Shown here in pieces: positions 33,434 to 44,109 of a DNA stretch of 64,000 nucleotides (the first letter of the stretch is position 1; each line of letters starts with the position of its first letter). The position numbers were made by a program, and so were the translations under genes. The DNA is taken from the NCBI GenBank assembly GCA_963680875.1, contig OY804575.1, forward strand, positions 105,641,505 to 105,705,504, in the 5' to 3' direction. The notes beneath the pieces were generated by a model, which saw only the letters and a list, made by a program, of their open reading frames with translations, was not told the DNA's origin and ran no database searches. Source of the DNA: Bathymodiolus brooksi (Eukaryota; Mollusca; Bivalvia; Mytilida; Modiolidae).

Positions 33434-34905
33434 AAATGGGCGGTAGTGAACTTACACTTAAGACAAAATCAAAAGAAAAGTCAAGTGACAAACAGATAAA
33501 CTGGAAAGAGTGGCTTTGTCACAGTACTGGTCAAGCTGGCGATCTATAAATTTGTTTGGAGTAGACCTGGAAGATGCTGAGAAAAGCAGCCGAAATAAGA
33601 AATGACTTTGCACACAATCTTCTAAAACACTACTGGAGAGCCGGTCCAAGGGGTGGATACCACAGGCGATGCTATCACTCTTCTATCAGCAAACGTAATC
33701 TGATGTATCCACTGAAACGCAAAGTGGTCGGCAATATCAAAGTACCAGACAAGCAACATAGAACACGTGACCGTTGCAGATAGAAAATCCCTGGAACAGT
33801 TACGCCAATGTTTGATCAAAGACGGCGTTTCCTCGTTGAAGATGGCTGTGAAAAATTACTGTTTTCTGGTGAAAAGATTGGAATTGAGTTATGTATTATA
33901 TATCATAAAACATGCTACAAAAACTGACAAAGACGTCTTTACAAAGTTACTGAGAACATGGAAAATATATAAGGTAATGAGGAATCAACAATGCATATTT
34001 TTTTTGTATTTGACAGATCTTTTAATATTTTGGCTTCCGAAATTGAAGTCCTTGTATTTGAAAAAAAAGGTTAGAAAAACGTTTGGGAAACAAACTTTCA
34101 TTTTGACGGTCAAATGATAACAGTATATGTTTTGTGATGACGTTCCTAAAGAGCAGATCATTGAAGCAGCTTTACAATTTATGAAACAGAATAAATCTAA
34201 CGATTTAGAAGTGTCAGATCTCCTAACAGAAGACATAGAAGTTGATGAGCTAGCCCGACATGTGTATTATACAGCAAAAGCTATCCGGAGATTGACTTTG
34301 TTAGAAGTCAAGTCGCCAGTTCCGTGGTCCCCGACTGGTAGCTTTATAAATGAGTAATATGTGACCATACCGAATTTGTTGTATAACTTGATTGCCTAGG
34401 TTCTGACTGAGGACCAATCAGATCGACCCATTTCAAACTTATCGGTTGAAATGTCAGAGGCAACCAATATGCGTGTTGTATCATTTGCACATGACATCAT
34501 ATACGATGTCACTCGCTGTAAGGTGAAAACCCCGAAACGTGTGTGTCTGGCTGTACTGCATAAAAGCCTTGCTGGTCCAGCCAAACACTTTCTAGAGTAA
34601 GCGATAGCTTAGACATTCTAAACGACCTCCTCCTTGATGTGGAAAATTTCATATGTGTTGTCTACGCTTTTCCGTCAATTGGTGATATCAATGAGGGACC
34701 ATTTCTTTTCTTTTGCAAATAAAAAAACATCCAGTGTCATCAGCTACCACCTACAAAGACGCTTTGAAAAAGGCACTTACAAAGAGCAAATGTCCAGGCA
34801 ACAGTTTAGAGACGCACCTGTCAGTTGATATTCGGTCTACCATAAGCAGAAAAACATGGATGGGTGATAGAGAAAAATATCTTTCCAGATTGTAAGATTG
34901 AAACG
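33434..34905 (+). pseudogene. Decayed coding region of an uncharacterised protein
   Basis: Several plus-strand frames in sequence look like one former protein. They are MGGSELTLKTKSKEKSSDKQ (33434), MLRKAAEIRNDFAHNLLKHY and YHRRCYHSSISKRNLMYPLK (33574-33780), a shifted SFNILASEIEVLVFEKK (about 34015), EQIIEAALQFMKQNKSNDLE with VDELARHVYYTAKAIRRL (34127-34357), and MRVVSFAHDIIYDVTRCKVK with PKRVCLAVLHKSLAGPAKHF (34399-34600). The last is HPVSSATTYKDALKKALTKS (34713-34895). At least four frameshifts or stops separate them. A Cys/His-rich start (WLCH, YHRRCYH) followed by the FAHDIIYDVT...KTPK block resembles large uncharacterised proteins that are common in invertebrate genomes and may be mobile-element associated. 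That resemblance is from memory of the pattern, so the family name is left open. Confidence 0.6.
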
Positions 34906-34909
34906 TGGA

Positions 34910-36015
34910 ATCATAGCATGAGGAAAAACGTACTGATTGTTGGATTCCAGGTTCTTGAAGATTAATGTAAAAGAGTCCTTTTTTTGTCAAATATATAGAA
35001 TTACTCTCATTAAATTAACATCAGAGAGATTGGAACTACAGTAATTACTGCAAATATGAAGAATGGAGTAATAAAAAGTTAATCAAAGAACTTGTAGACA
35101 CCAAATTATTTCAACAGGTGAAAAATTTGAAATAATATATTAAAATTACCCCCCCACCTTTTTTTCTGATTTCACAACAAGTGGTCTTTACATGTATAGT
35201 TATCATCTTTCTATCACTAAGGACATAAAATAAACACATACACTAATTCCCGAAGAAAAATAACCGAAATGGTATAACCCAATCGATCGGAATGCTTGAC
35301 CTTGTTTTTTTCCTACTATTTTGGGGTACCCTTAAAGGGGCGCATGTTGTACTATTTTTCGCATATCGTAGCTGAGTATAACACTTGAATAAATAATCTA
35401 CATATATATATCCTGTGATTTGTGCGAAAAAAATGCGGTTTACAGGGGTATCCAGCACCAACATATTTCCCGGGTCTAGCTGATGGACTACAATAGAATG
35501 TTAACTGATATGCCTTCTAGAATATAACACGTACATATCATTAGAGCATTGCATTTGTAAGTACGGACACATCTTTGTATATTGATATTTGTTTTTGTAA
35601 AATTATGTACATTGCTAAATGATGTATGTTAGTCGCATTATCCGCGATTTATTAAAGAATAACAATTAAAAATTCCTTAATTATGGTAATCATAATAGAG
35701 TCGTATCTGAAATATATATATTGCATAGAATTTATAACAATGCTTACATAATTAAGAAAGAAAAAAGAATATTTGACAGCGTTTTTTTGTCAATACACAA
35801 TATACGTTCATTACATGAATGACATTAAATATGCCAAATGATTCTATCCTTCTCAAATGGAATCATAAGGTTGTTCCTGAGCTTGATGAATGTTTTCTTC
35901 GTAATAAACTTCTGTGCCTGTTGAACATATAAAACGAAATGGTGATATATATTTGAAATTCTGGCAGTATGCTTGCTTCTTTTCTGAAGTAGTATGTACA
36001 ATATATCATATCATT
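34910..36015. other. AT-rich sequence, nothing recognised
   Basis: No supported feature was found beyond a C-run near 35148-35157. Confidence 0.4.
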
Positions 36016-36019
36016 ATAA

Positions 36020-36310
36020 TTTAATTTGATTTCAATATTTCAATCTGATTGGCTAATCCGCCCGGAGAACATTTTGGCTATGCTCGATAACCTGGGTTGG
36101 TATTGTGACGTCACCAACGTGTTCATCCGCCAACGACAAATTCAAATAGTCACATGAAATAATCGTAATTAAAATTGAGAAATCATTAAATTTTGTAGTA
36201 AAAATTTAATTATAAGGAATATTTGAAATTGTTGAACAGATTATACTTGCATAATCTGGTTTGGGTCAGCTTACGCTTTTCATATTCCTTAAATATACCA
36301 TGGCATGATA
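36020..36310. repeat. Dispersed repeat, related to 53165-53560
   Basis: Shared words include GATAACCTGGGTTGGTATTG, TGACGTCACCAACGTGTTCA, ATGAAATAATCGTAATTAAA and CATTAAATTTTGTRGTAA. At 53165-53560 the family occurs as two overlapping partial copies. It is non-coding. Confidence 0.65.
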
Positions 36311-36374
36311 TTATATAGAAATGTAAATAAACTAGCTGTTGAGCAATGAATTACGTAAGTTGTTAAGTTGGTTA

Positions 36375-36500
36375 ATCAATTTATCACATACTGTTGTATC
36401 GAATACACCTTGCCTGAACGGGGTTCGAACTCACAACATTAGTGGTGATAGGCACCGATTGCATAGGTAGTTATAAATCCAACTACCATACGGTCACTCA
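36375..36500 (-). repeat. tRNA-derived SINE, 5' half
   Basis: Minus-strand head with GTGACCGTATGGTAGTTGGA, box B GAGTTCGAACCCCG and the start of the body (GTGTATTCGATACAAC). The tail is missing. Confidence 0.75.
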
Positions 36501-36911
36501 TTGGTTCATTTAGGGATTAACCAATATATTGGTAAATACTTTTTGTTAGCAATATTTCCATTTTGAAAATCTAACGACCTATGGTCAATTTTTTGCAACT
36601 TCCCTTGAACCATCTCAAATGCTAAGGCATGCAGATGCTACACCATGGCCGGGGATGATACCGGGCAGTTGCTTCACGCTTAGTCTGCTAGTCACAATAT
36701 AGAAACAAAAAGTCACGATACACACCATTATCGGTAAGTTTTACATTTTACCTGTGATCCCACCAAAGTCTTTGTCAATAGTGTGTGCCATATGTCACAC
36801 ACAGTTTACCTCCACATTGACGATCACATGTTACTCAAAGTATTGCAAGATATGAAAGTTAGAGAGACATGTGAGAAAAAAAATCGTATTTGGCATCATG
36901 TTTTTATCCTC

Positions 36912-37660
36912 ACAACGTACCAATGATAAAAAAAATTGTATATTGGATCCTCAACGTGCCAATACTTACCAACATTTGTTTTTGCTGATCATCAACGAAC
37001 ACATTTTACAAACATTTCCATAGCTTATCCTTAACATACCAAGACTTACAAACATTTGCAATATTGATACTCAACGTACTACGTGTATAATTGATCATTA
37101 ACGTACCAAGACTTACCAACACGTGTATATTTGATCATTAACGTACCAAGACTTACCAACACGTGTATGATTGATTATTAACGTACCAAGACTTACCAAC
37201 ACGTGTATAATTGATCATTAACGTCCCAAGACTTACCAACACGTGTATTATTGATCAATAACGTGCCAAGACTTGCACAAATTTGTAATATTGATACTCA
37301 ACGTACTACGGTAATACTTACCAACTCGTGAATAGTTAATCATTAACGTACCAAGACATACCAACACGTGTATAATTGATCATTAACGTACCAATACTTA
37401 CCAACTCGTGAATAAATGATCCTCAACGTACCAAGACTTACCAACATTTGTATCAGTGATCATCAACGTACCAAGAATTACCAACATTTGCATCAGTGAT
37501 CCTCAACGTACCAACACTTACGAACATTTGTATAAGTGGTCCTCAACGTGCCGATACTTACCAACTTTTGTATAATTACTCGTTAGCGTACTAAAACTTA
37601 CCAACATTTTTATAATTGATACTTAACGTTCCAAATCTTACCAATATTTGTATAATCGTC
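36912..37660. repeat. 40-bp minisatellite containing splice-donor-like sites
   Basis: About 18 diverged units of roughly 40 bp (ACCAAGACTTACCAACACGT ... ATTGATCATTAACGT). On the minus strand each unit reads like ATTATACAAATGTTG followed by GTAAGTCTTGG. That is the last bases of gene B's cytoplasmic exon plus its donor (ATTATACAAATATTG then GTAAGATTTGG at 37642). The exon end forms the first, in-register unit of the array. Confidence 0.88.
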
Positions 37661-37742
37661 AATGAAAACATCATTTACAAATTTACTTATTTTCTGTCCA
37701 CTTTGCTGATTTTCACTTCCATTTCTTTTCTTTCGTCGATAT
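37642..37742 (-). CDS. Gene B: cytoplasmic juxtamembrane exon
   Basis: 101 bases with acceptor TATTTTAG above 37742 and donor GTAAGATTTGG below 37642. Joined in phase 2 to the transmembrane exon it gives SRYRRKKRNGSENQQSGQK and continues FVNDVFIDDYTNI. The basic RYRRKKR run right after the hydrophobic span is a classic stop-transfer signal and places this part in the cytosol. DDYTNI is a Tyr-containing acidic stretch that might be phosphorylated; that is inference. The exon ends phase 1. Reading past the donor meets a stop after ten codons (GKIWNVKYQL). The following exon was not located; the 40-bp minisatellite starts at this donor. Confidence 0.8.
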
Positions 37743-38173
37743 CTAAAATAAACAATATATATTAACCACGCCATTGGTTTGTGTCGGTTACAAGTCAGGA
37801 CGTATCCTACCTTCGTGTGTGCTCTGTCATTTTCTTCCTGCTTTGTTTTCAAAATGACATCATTATTTAATGTGCATCCCTAATTGCAATATTGGATGAA
37901 CAATATATTGCACCCTACGAAATACAATATAATGGAATGTTTGCATTTACCATTGTATTTACCCAACAAACAAACCACGTTATTACATGAATATACATTC
38001 AAGATATGTGCATTCTTTTTACAATATTCATTAACGTCCATAAACGTTTAAGACAAAAGATAACAATACCTCACATATACAGGTTGCTTGTGGTTACAAA
38101 CATAATGATCCTAGAATTAAATTTAGTGTATGGTATACAAATTATCGAAATGATAAAGAAATTAATTGAATAC

Positions 38174-38288
38174 CTCGATATGGCCTGGAAAATATTGACA
38201 CACATTAGTACTGTAGCCATGAAGATTCCAGTAACTCCTACATATAATGCAATATCATTTGTAGTTTGTACTTCTGAATGTGGTGAAG
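38174..38288 (-). CDS. Gene B: transmembrane exon
   Basis: 115 bases between an acceptor CATTTGCAG and a donor GTATTCAATT. It begins in phase 1, as the last EGF exon requires, and ends in phase 2. The frame gives SPHSEVQTTNDIALYVGVTG followed by IFMATVLMCVNIFQAIS. This is a short hydrophilic stalk and then one hydrophobic span of about 20-24 residues (IALYVGV...VNIF). With the next exon's RYRRKKR it forms a type I single-pass anchor. A longer open frame continues upstream through the acceptor, but that part overlaps an opposite-strand retroelement remnant and is not credible as coding. Confidence 0.82.
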
Positions 38289-38450
38289 CTGCAAATGGAA
38301 AATATGTGCCATATTGAAAAACGCAGGCAAAAATGTTACAGATGCAATAAGAAAGTGCAAGAGAAATCATCATAAAAATAGGATGATCTGATGACAAGCG
38401 AAAGCTGCGGATAATATATATTCTCATGCCACAGATTTTCTCTTTTTTTT

Positions 38451-38580
38451 GTAGCAACATTCCAGCAGTTCTAGCATATGGAGAGTATTTAGCATAGCTC
38501 ATACAATAATACAGAGCCTGTGTGTCCCATCTACATTTTAATTGAGGGTTACTGCTATTCAAACAGGGATTACTCATTGT
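38451..38580 (+). pseudogene. Short reverse-transcriptase remnant
   Basis: The plus strand reads CSNIPAVLAYGEYLA, a stop, LIQ, a stop, YRACVSHLHFN and further decay. It corresponds to CSNIPAVPAYGVYISQMIRY of the family copy at 55298-55811. It is in a gene B intron, opposite in strand. Confidence 0.7.
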
Positions 38581-39404
38581 GAAGTTTACGTCTGCTCTCT
38601 GGACATTTTATGGTCGCTATTATGAATTGATGTACCTAAGCGGAGTATCTGTATGTCAGGGGATCAAAAATATGGTTCTTATGTCATAAGATCATATAGA
38701 TCTAGGTGTGACTCCTTTTTTAAGTTTTTCTTTTGATTTATCGTTTTCGATAACGTTTCGGTACCTACTGACTTTGCTTGTAACTCATACTTATTTTACT
38801 ATAAAGCACTGGTTACTTTCTTTAACCTCACACAGATTTATTATGTTGATTGACGGTAGTGAAACATGTAGAAAATGGTACATTCGATACCTTGTAGGAA
38901 CTCATTTACCATGTAAAAATATTTCTTAGGTTGACTTGGTATTGATATGTCGATTTTTATATATTAGCGATAGGTAATATAATGTTTTAATGATCAGTAA
39001 CGATGTTTTGTATCCATGGTTTGTCAAGTGAGTAACACAAATAGTGTCACTGATGGAAAAGGAACTGTTTACCATTCTGAAGCATCTATGTTCAACTGCT
39101 GTATTTACTTAAGTTCATGTTGCTCAATCATTAGATTATGTGTAATATGCTGTAGATCAGTGTATTTTCGTTTGTACAGTGTATTATCTGTACAAGTCCT
39201 TCAATTACTGGTTAGAATGACTGTACATGATATATCGATAATCGATATATGAACAATAATCCTGGGATATAATCCATTATGTACTTTTTAATATATATAT
39301 TGAAAATGGTGTAATCATACAACTGTTTTGATAATATAAAGTGTAGAGATTTGTTCCTAGCAAGGAGTTTAGAGAACGAACACCTCTTAGGATAATGTTA
39401 ATGT

Positions 39405-39645
39405 CAATATTCTGTCATCTTGTGAAATGTGTGTCTTCTGCTGTGCACAATGTAAATGGACAGCACATAGGTGAGAGCGATTATTGATTTTCTGTCACCA
39501 CAATACGTGTATCTTTGGACGAAGATCACAGAGAGCGATTATTGATTTTCTGTCATCTTGTGAAATGTGTGTCATCTGCTGTGCACAATGTAAATGGAGA
39601 GCACATAGGTGAGAGCGATTATTGATTTTCTGTCACCGCACGGCT
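39405..39645. repeat. Direct repeat, about 142-bp spacing
   Basis: TTCTGTCATCTTGTGAAATG through AGAGCGATTATTGATTTTCT occurs at about 39412-39497 and again at about 39553-39638 with a handful of changes. A third partial AGAGCGATTATTGATTTTCT lies between them. Confidence 0.85.
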
Positions 39646-40182
39646 TCCCTGAAGCTTTAAAAGTACCTTGTTAGCCAATCAAAATTCTACTTGCCACGAG
39701 AACATCAGATAATACTACTTATGATCACTGTGTGGTATCGTGGTATCTCCAAACATTACTTCCTGTACAATATAAATGACTAAAGATTGTGAGATGTAAT
39801 TTTCCTGGGTACTTTTTAATATGTATATAATGCTGAACGTGTTATAATCCTACAACATGTTTGATTATACAAACTGTAAAACATAACGAATCTGTGCATC
39901 GTAGGTTCAGTTCTGGAAATAATCATATCGAACTATGAATCGGATCACAACATTATCACTACCACGATGCTACATCAATTTGTATGTTTCCAAGCATATC
40001 AATAAAAACATGGATATCTAAATTAGAGCACAAGACACATTTCGAGAATAACCTTCATCGGGTACGCTCAATGTCAAAAGATTGGAAAACTAAATAACTT
40101 AAAGTAAGAAAAACGAATAGCTTACACCGTAATCGGATAATGTCACCTATCAAACTGATGCTAGATTTTAATGTTTATATAC

Positions 40183-40320
40183 CTCTTAAAAGACAGTCAT
40201 GTCCTGTGAATCCGTCAATACAACCATATATACACTGTCCGTCAAATCTATCACATATCCTGTTGACACATGTATCACATCGTGATCCACAATTATCACC
40301 ATAGGTACCAGTATCACATT
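40183..40320 (-). CDS. Gene B: EGF-like exon 4
   Basis: 138 bases (46 codons) with acceptor TTTTATTCAG above 40320 and donor GTATATAAAC below 40183. It encodes CDTGTYGDNCGSRC, CVNRICDRFDGQC and CIDGFTGHDCLLR, the eight-cysteine rhythm of compact EGF/laminin-like modules found in MEGF-, draper- and SREC-type receptors. It begins and ends in phase 1. It joins the exon at 41655-41798 through a Glu codon and the membrane exon through an Ala codon. It is the membrane-proximal module. Confidence 0.9.
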
Positions 40321-40384
40321 CTGAATAAAAACAACATCGAGACTACAATAGTGTGTATATTGGCTATTTAGCCTGTCTTTGGGA

Positions 40385-40465
40385 TCAGAAGATACGACAG
40401 GTTTCCTCCACCAATAAAACAGACTGTTAACCACCACAAACATTAAGCCTAATCCCATATTTTAA
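40385..40465 (+). repeat. Degenerate SINE tail
   Basis: GGTTTCCTCCACCAATAAAA and the following ACCACCACAAACATTAAGCC keep the layout of the SINE family's 3' part, heavily mutated. Confidence 0.4.
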
Positions 40466-40811
40466 ATACAACTGTGTGAAAATTCTTGAAATCACTTGAA
40501 CCTGTGATTAGTTTTTACAAGTGATACCTAGATACCAAAGTCATATATTAAGAAATCAACACTATCCTATAGATCTGCATCTACTTGCCCTGCAGCGCAC
40601 CAACATATATATCTAAAGTCCTCACATCTATATTGCCATAGCATACCCTGGATCAAATATATGTTTTACAAATTCTAAGATTTACTTCGAGGTTTAATAT
40701 ATCAGATATATCGATATAATACAAAATTAAAAGTACGTCTTCTATTAATCATTGATGATATCTCTTCCAGAAAAATCAACAGCCATGGGAACATAGCACA
40801 TACTTCGTGAA

Positions 40812-41253
40812 AAACAATTATTCACGGACTGTCTTCGTTGCTCTTTGTTTGGATTTAACAATTATTCACGGGCTGTCTACATTGCTGTTTGTGTGGATTT
40901 AACAATTATTCACGGACTGTCTACATTGCTGTTTGTGTGGAATTAACAATTATTCACGGACTGTTAAAGTTACTGTTTGTGTGGATTTAACAATTATTCA
41001 CGGACTATCTACATTGCTGTTTGTGTGGATTTAAAAATTATTCGCGGACTGTCTACGTTGCTGTTTGTGTGGATTTAACAATTATTCACAGAATGTCTAC
41101 GTTACTGTTTGTGTGGATTTAACAATTATTCACGGACTGTCTATATTGCTGTTTGTGTGGATTTAAACAAAATTCACGGACTGTCTACGTTACTGTTTGT
41201 GTATATTTAACAATTATTCACGGACTGTCTACAATGCTGCTTGTGTGGATTTA
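40812..41253. repeat. 44-bp minisatellite
   Basis: About ten units of the form AACAATTATTCACGGACTGT followed by CTACATTGCTGTTTGTGTGG and ATTT, with single-base differences. It lies in the gene B intron between two EGF exons. No coding or splice-like role is seen. Confidence 0.93.
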
Positions 41254-41339
41254 TCATTACTTGCTAATATGCTCCATACTCGTATGAAGCAGTATTGCAT
41301 ACTGTTTTTTTTAATTTACAGGAAATTTACAACGCAATT

Positions 41340-41555
41340 TACCGAAAATTGCTTACTCTTCGGAGGTACCTGAGCTTACCCCCTTTTGTTTTTTTTTATT
41401 GTGGTTTGTTTTGCTCGAACTTTGGTTTTCCTAATAGTGTTGTAGATCATTGTCTGTCCTTTTGTCATTATTTCTTTTGGCTATTGTATTGTCTCTCCTT
41501 CTTCACTCTACGGCTTCTGATTACCCCTTTGGTATCTTCAAGCTCTTCCTTAGGT
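41340..41555 (+). repeat. Retroelement 3' tail fragment
   Basis: Carries the family's tail words: CCTGAGCTTACCCCCTTTTG, GTAGATCATTGTCTGTCCTT and TCTGATTACCCCTTTGGTAT. No reverse-transcriptase codons remain. Confidence 0.6.
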
Positions 41556-41654
41556 CTATCTCCATGGTTATGTGATCCAGTAATTTCACATTCACATTTA
41601 TATCATTGAACAATCCTATTTTCAGTACTAACATTTGATAATTTGTTTTTATAC

Positions 41655-41798
41655 CTCTATCACACTTCATCTCTCCGAGTTGCCATCCAGGGTTACACCC
41701 AGTTCCATCTGTACAGTCACCATAGTCATCACATGAACGAGATAAACACCCATCACATGATTGATTGCAATTGTAACCATAGTAACCAAGACTACATT
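41655..41798 (-). CDS. Gene B: EGF-like exon 3
   Basis: 144 bases (48 codons), with acceptor TTTATTTATAG above 41798 and donor GTATAAAAAC below 41655. It encodes CSLGYYGYNCNQSC, CLSRSCDDYGDCTD and CNPGWQLGEMKCDR. Cysteine spacing is that of the same compact EGF module, with a slightly longer last loop. Phase 1 at both ends; the join to the next exon makes Arg-Glu-Cys. The upstream intron is the longest in the gene, about 15.8 kb, and is filled with repeats. Confidence 0.9.
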
Positions 41799-42554
41799 CT
41801 ATAAATAAAGGCATTAAGTAACTGAAATTTAAATCTGAATCATAAATCAAAGCTGCAATTATATATTGTATTTTTCTTACATGGACGTCAAGCTATAGAT
41901 AACTTTTCTTTGATTCAGATATGACAATATGTTCTAGATCAGAAGTGAAAAACAAAAACAATCATAATAAGATACGTTTAAAAAAACTGAGGTTACAAGC
42001 AAGTATATAAATAACAAAGGTATTTATATGCCACCAAGATATGCCTGCATAAATAAAGGACTAATATGTATTTTAATGCAAATTGACCTCCTGACATGAA
42101 TAGTGCGGGGGTTAAAGCTGACCTCCTGCCAGGAATAGTGTTGGGGTTAAAGCTGCAGCAACTCCGCTTGTTTTTGTTGGGAGTAAAGAATATACAAGTT
42201 TCCATTTTCATGTCATTTATTAAATGACGAAATGTAACAAAACTAATAAATTAAAACAATGTCACAAATATAAAGGTAGTGATAGAGAAGCATGCATATC
42301 ATATAACAAAACTCAAACTGTTAACAAGTAATCACTCCCTTTCAAAGTATATCAGCTCCCTAAAACAAAACAGTGTGTCACTTAACACGGCCACATAAAT
42401 GTAGTAAATATAAAAATATAATATCTATATAAATTTAATATTATATATCAGGAAAGAAATAATCGAAATACATAAAGGAAAGTACGCAAGCAGTAAAAAC
42501 TAAAGTTATCTACTATCGACATAAGAAATACAGGATGCAATCTAGATCTTCTAT

Positions 42555-42840
42555 CCTAGTGGAACAGGAACTGCTAACCCTTCCGGAGAACCTGAGTTCA
42601 TCCCCGGTTTTTAGTGGGGTTCGTGTTGCTCGATCTTTAGTTTTATGTGTATATTTGTAGATCGTTGTTTGTCCTGTTGTCCTTTTTCTTTTGGCCATTG
42701 TGTAATCTGAGTTTTATGTGTATATTTGTAGATCGTTGTTTGTCCTTTTGTCCTTTTTCTTTTGGCCATTGTGTAGTCTGTTACTCTTCGATTAACGGAT
42801 TCTGATTACCCGTTTGGTATCTTCAAACTCTTCTGAACAG
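42555..42840 (+). repeat. Retroelement 3' tail with an internal 72-bp tandem duplication
   Basis: GGAACTGCTAACCCTTCCGG, CACCCCGG-like and TTCTGATTACCCGTTTGGTA words mark the family tail. The segment TTTTATGTGTATATTTGTAG through CCATTGTGTARTCTG is present twice (about 42644-42715 and 42716-42787). Confidence 0.7.
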
Positions 42841-43069
42841 CTATATGTATTTGTCTCCTTTACTAAGTTGGGAACGTATTGTTTATTTACCTCACAAACA
42901 TGGTTGAAACTTATGCTTAGCAGTGTTATGTCTTTCAAGTAATACTAATTATTTACCATTGATTTGTTTTTCCCAAGCAATTTGGATATTCAACTTAATT
43001 TCTAACAGATTACTCAAATCTCAATCTTCATAAAAGTTTTGCTAAATAATTTAATTGTTCAAATAGATG

Positions 43070-43538
43070 TACAGAGTCATGCCAAAAGTATCCGGTCACT
43101 ATAATTTTTTACTATATATTTCATATAAAACCACAATTTTTGAAAACATTATTCCAAAGTCAATTCTTGTTCGATTTTGATGAAATTTTTACCAACAAAA
43201 ACAGAATTAAATGTAATTTTACACTGTAATTTTAGCATAAATTTATAATCTATAATTTTTATGAGTTCACGATTTAAACACAAAACTAAATTTTGAACTT
43301 CAAAAATACAATACAATGATAGTATATTTGAAGACAAATAATTTAAGTTTGTGTTTAAATCATGAACATTTAAAATCTGTGCTCCCAAAACATACGTACG
43401 TTCTCGCTTCTGTTGGTAAAAATTTCATCAAAATCGAACAAGAATTGACTTTGGAATAATGTTTTCAAAAATTGTGGTTTTATATGAAATATATAGTAAA
43501 AAATTATAGTGACCGGATACTTTTGACATGACGCTGTA
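43070..43538. mobile_element. Mariner-type foldback element with TA target duplication
   Basis: Long inverted repeats of roughly 140-150 bp (AGTATCCGGTCACTATAATT ... and its complement) close with CATGCC/GGCATG-like tips, CAGAGTCATGCCAAAAGTAT on the left and ACTTTTGACATGACGCTG on the right. The dinucleotide TA lies at 43070-43071 and 43537-43538. The TA duplication and the AAAAGTATCCGGTCACT end suit Tc1/mariner. The interior has no transposase, so it is non-autonomous. Confidence 0.85.
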
Positions 43539-43851
43539 TATATATTAATTACAATAATAAAAACGTAGATATCACATTCAGTGCACACGACGAGTTTCTG
43601 GAATAACCTTCATCAGGTACGTTCAATATCGAAAGATTGGAAAGCCAAATAATTTAAAGTTTAATAATAATAACGTTAATTTGTGATATAGAGTTGAACA
43701 CTATTAAACACAAGTTTTTCAATATCAAAGATTCAACGGAGAATAACCACAAGTTATTACGAGGAAAACAATGTAAGAATAAATTTTAAAAAAAGGGTAA
43801 ATTATTATTTTATTTTCATAGTATTGTTAACAATGATAAACAACAGATAGG

Positions 43852-44106
43852 AGCTCGTGGTCGTGATCGTATGGTAGTCGGATTTATAGCTAACTATGCT
43901 ATCAGTGCCTATCACCACTAACGTTGTGAGTTCGAACCCCGCTCGGGCGAGGTGTACTCGATACAACATTATGTGATCAAGTTTGTCAGTGACTTGCGGC
44001 AGGTCTTTGGTTTTCTCCAGGTTTCATCCACCAATGAAACTTACCACCACGATATATACCACCACCGAAATATTGTTGAAAGTGGTGTTAAACACAATAA
44101 CCCTAA
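43852..44106 (+). repeat. tRNA-derived SINE, full-length reference copy
   Basis: Head with GTGGTCGTGATCGTATGGTA (box A region) and GAGTTCGAACCCCG (box B), body GAGGTGTACTCGATACAACA, then TTGCGGCAGGTCTTTGG, CCACCAATGAAACTTACCAC and the tail GAAATATTGTTGAAAGTGGT. This layout is of the kind widespread in mollusc genomes. Confidence 0.88.
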
Positions 44107-44109
44107 TCA

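Noticed and set aside
36775..36850. EGF-like word CDRQCGGKLCVTYGTHY on the minus strand
   Set aside because: A stop follows at once, there is no clear acceptor, and it is too short to call an exon; at most a relic of another EGF exon.
36912..37660. CRISPR-like array
   Set aside because: The units are contiguous 40-bp tandem repeats with no variable spacers, in an animal genome.
38071..38577. A 168-residue minus-strand open frame
   Set aside because: Only its middle (38174-38288) is a credible exon. The upstream part overlaps an antisense retroelement remnant and the acceptor CATTTGCAG cuts the frame; the downstream part continues past a good donor.
41295..41609. 104-residue plus-strand frame
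   Set aside because: Lies in retroelement tail sequence; composition is that of T-rich non-coding DNA.
43149..43588. Two minus-strand frames of 72-79 residues
   Set aside because: They are two arms of the same inverted-repeat element read in opposite sense.
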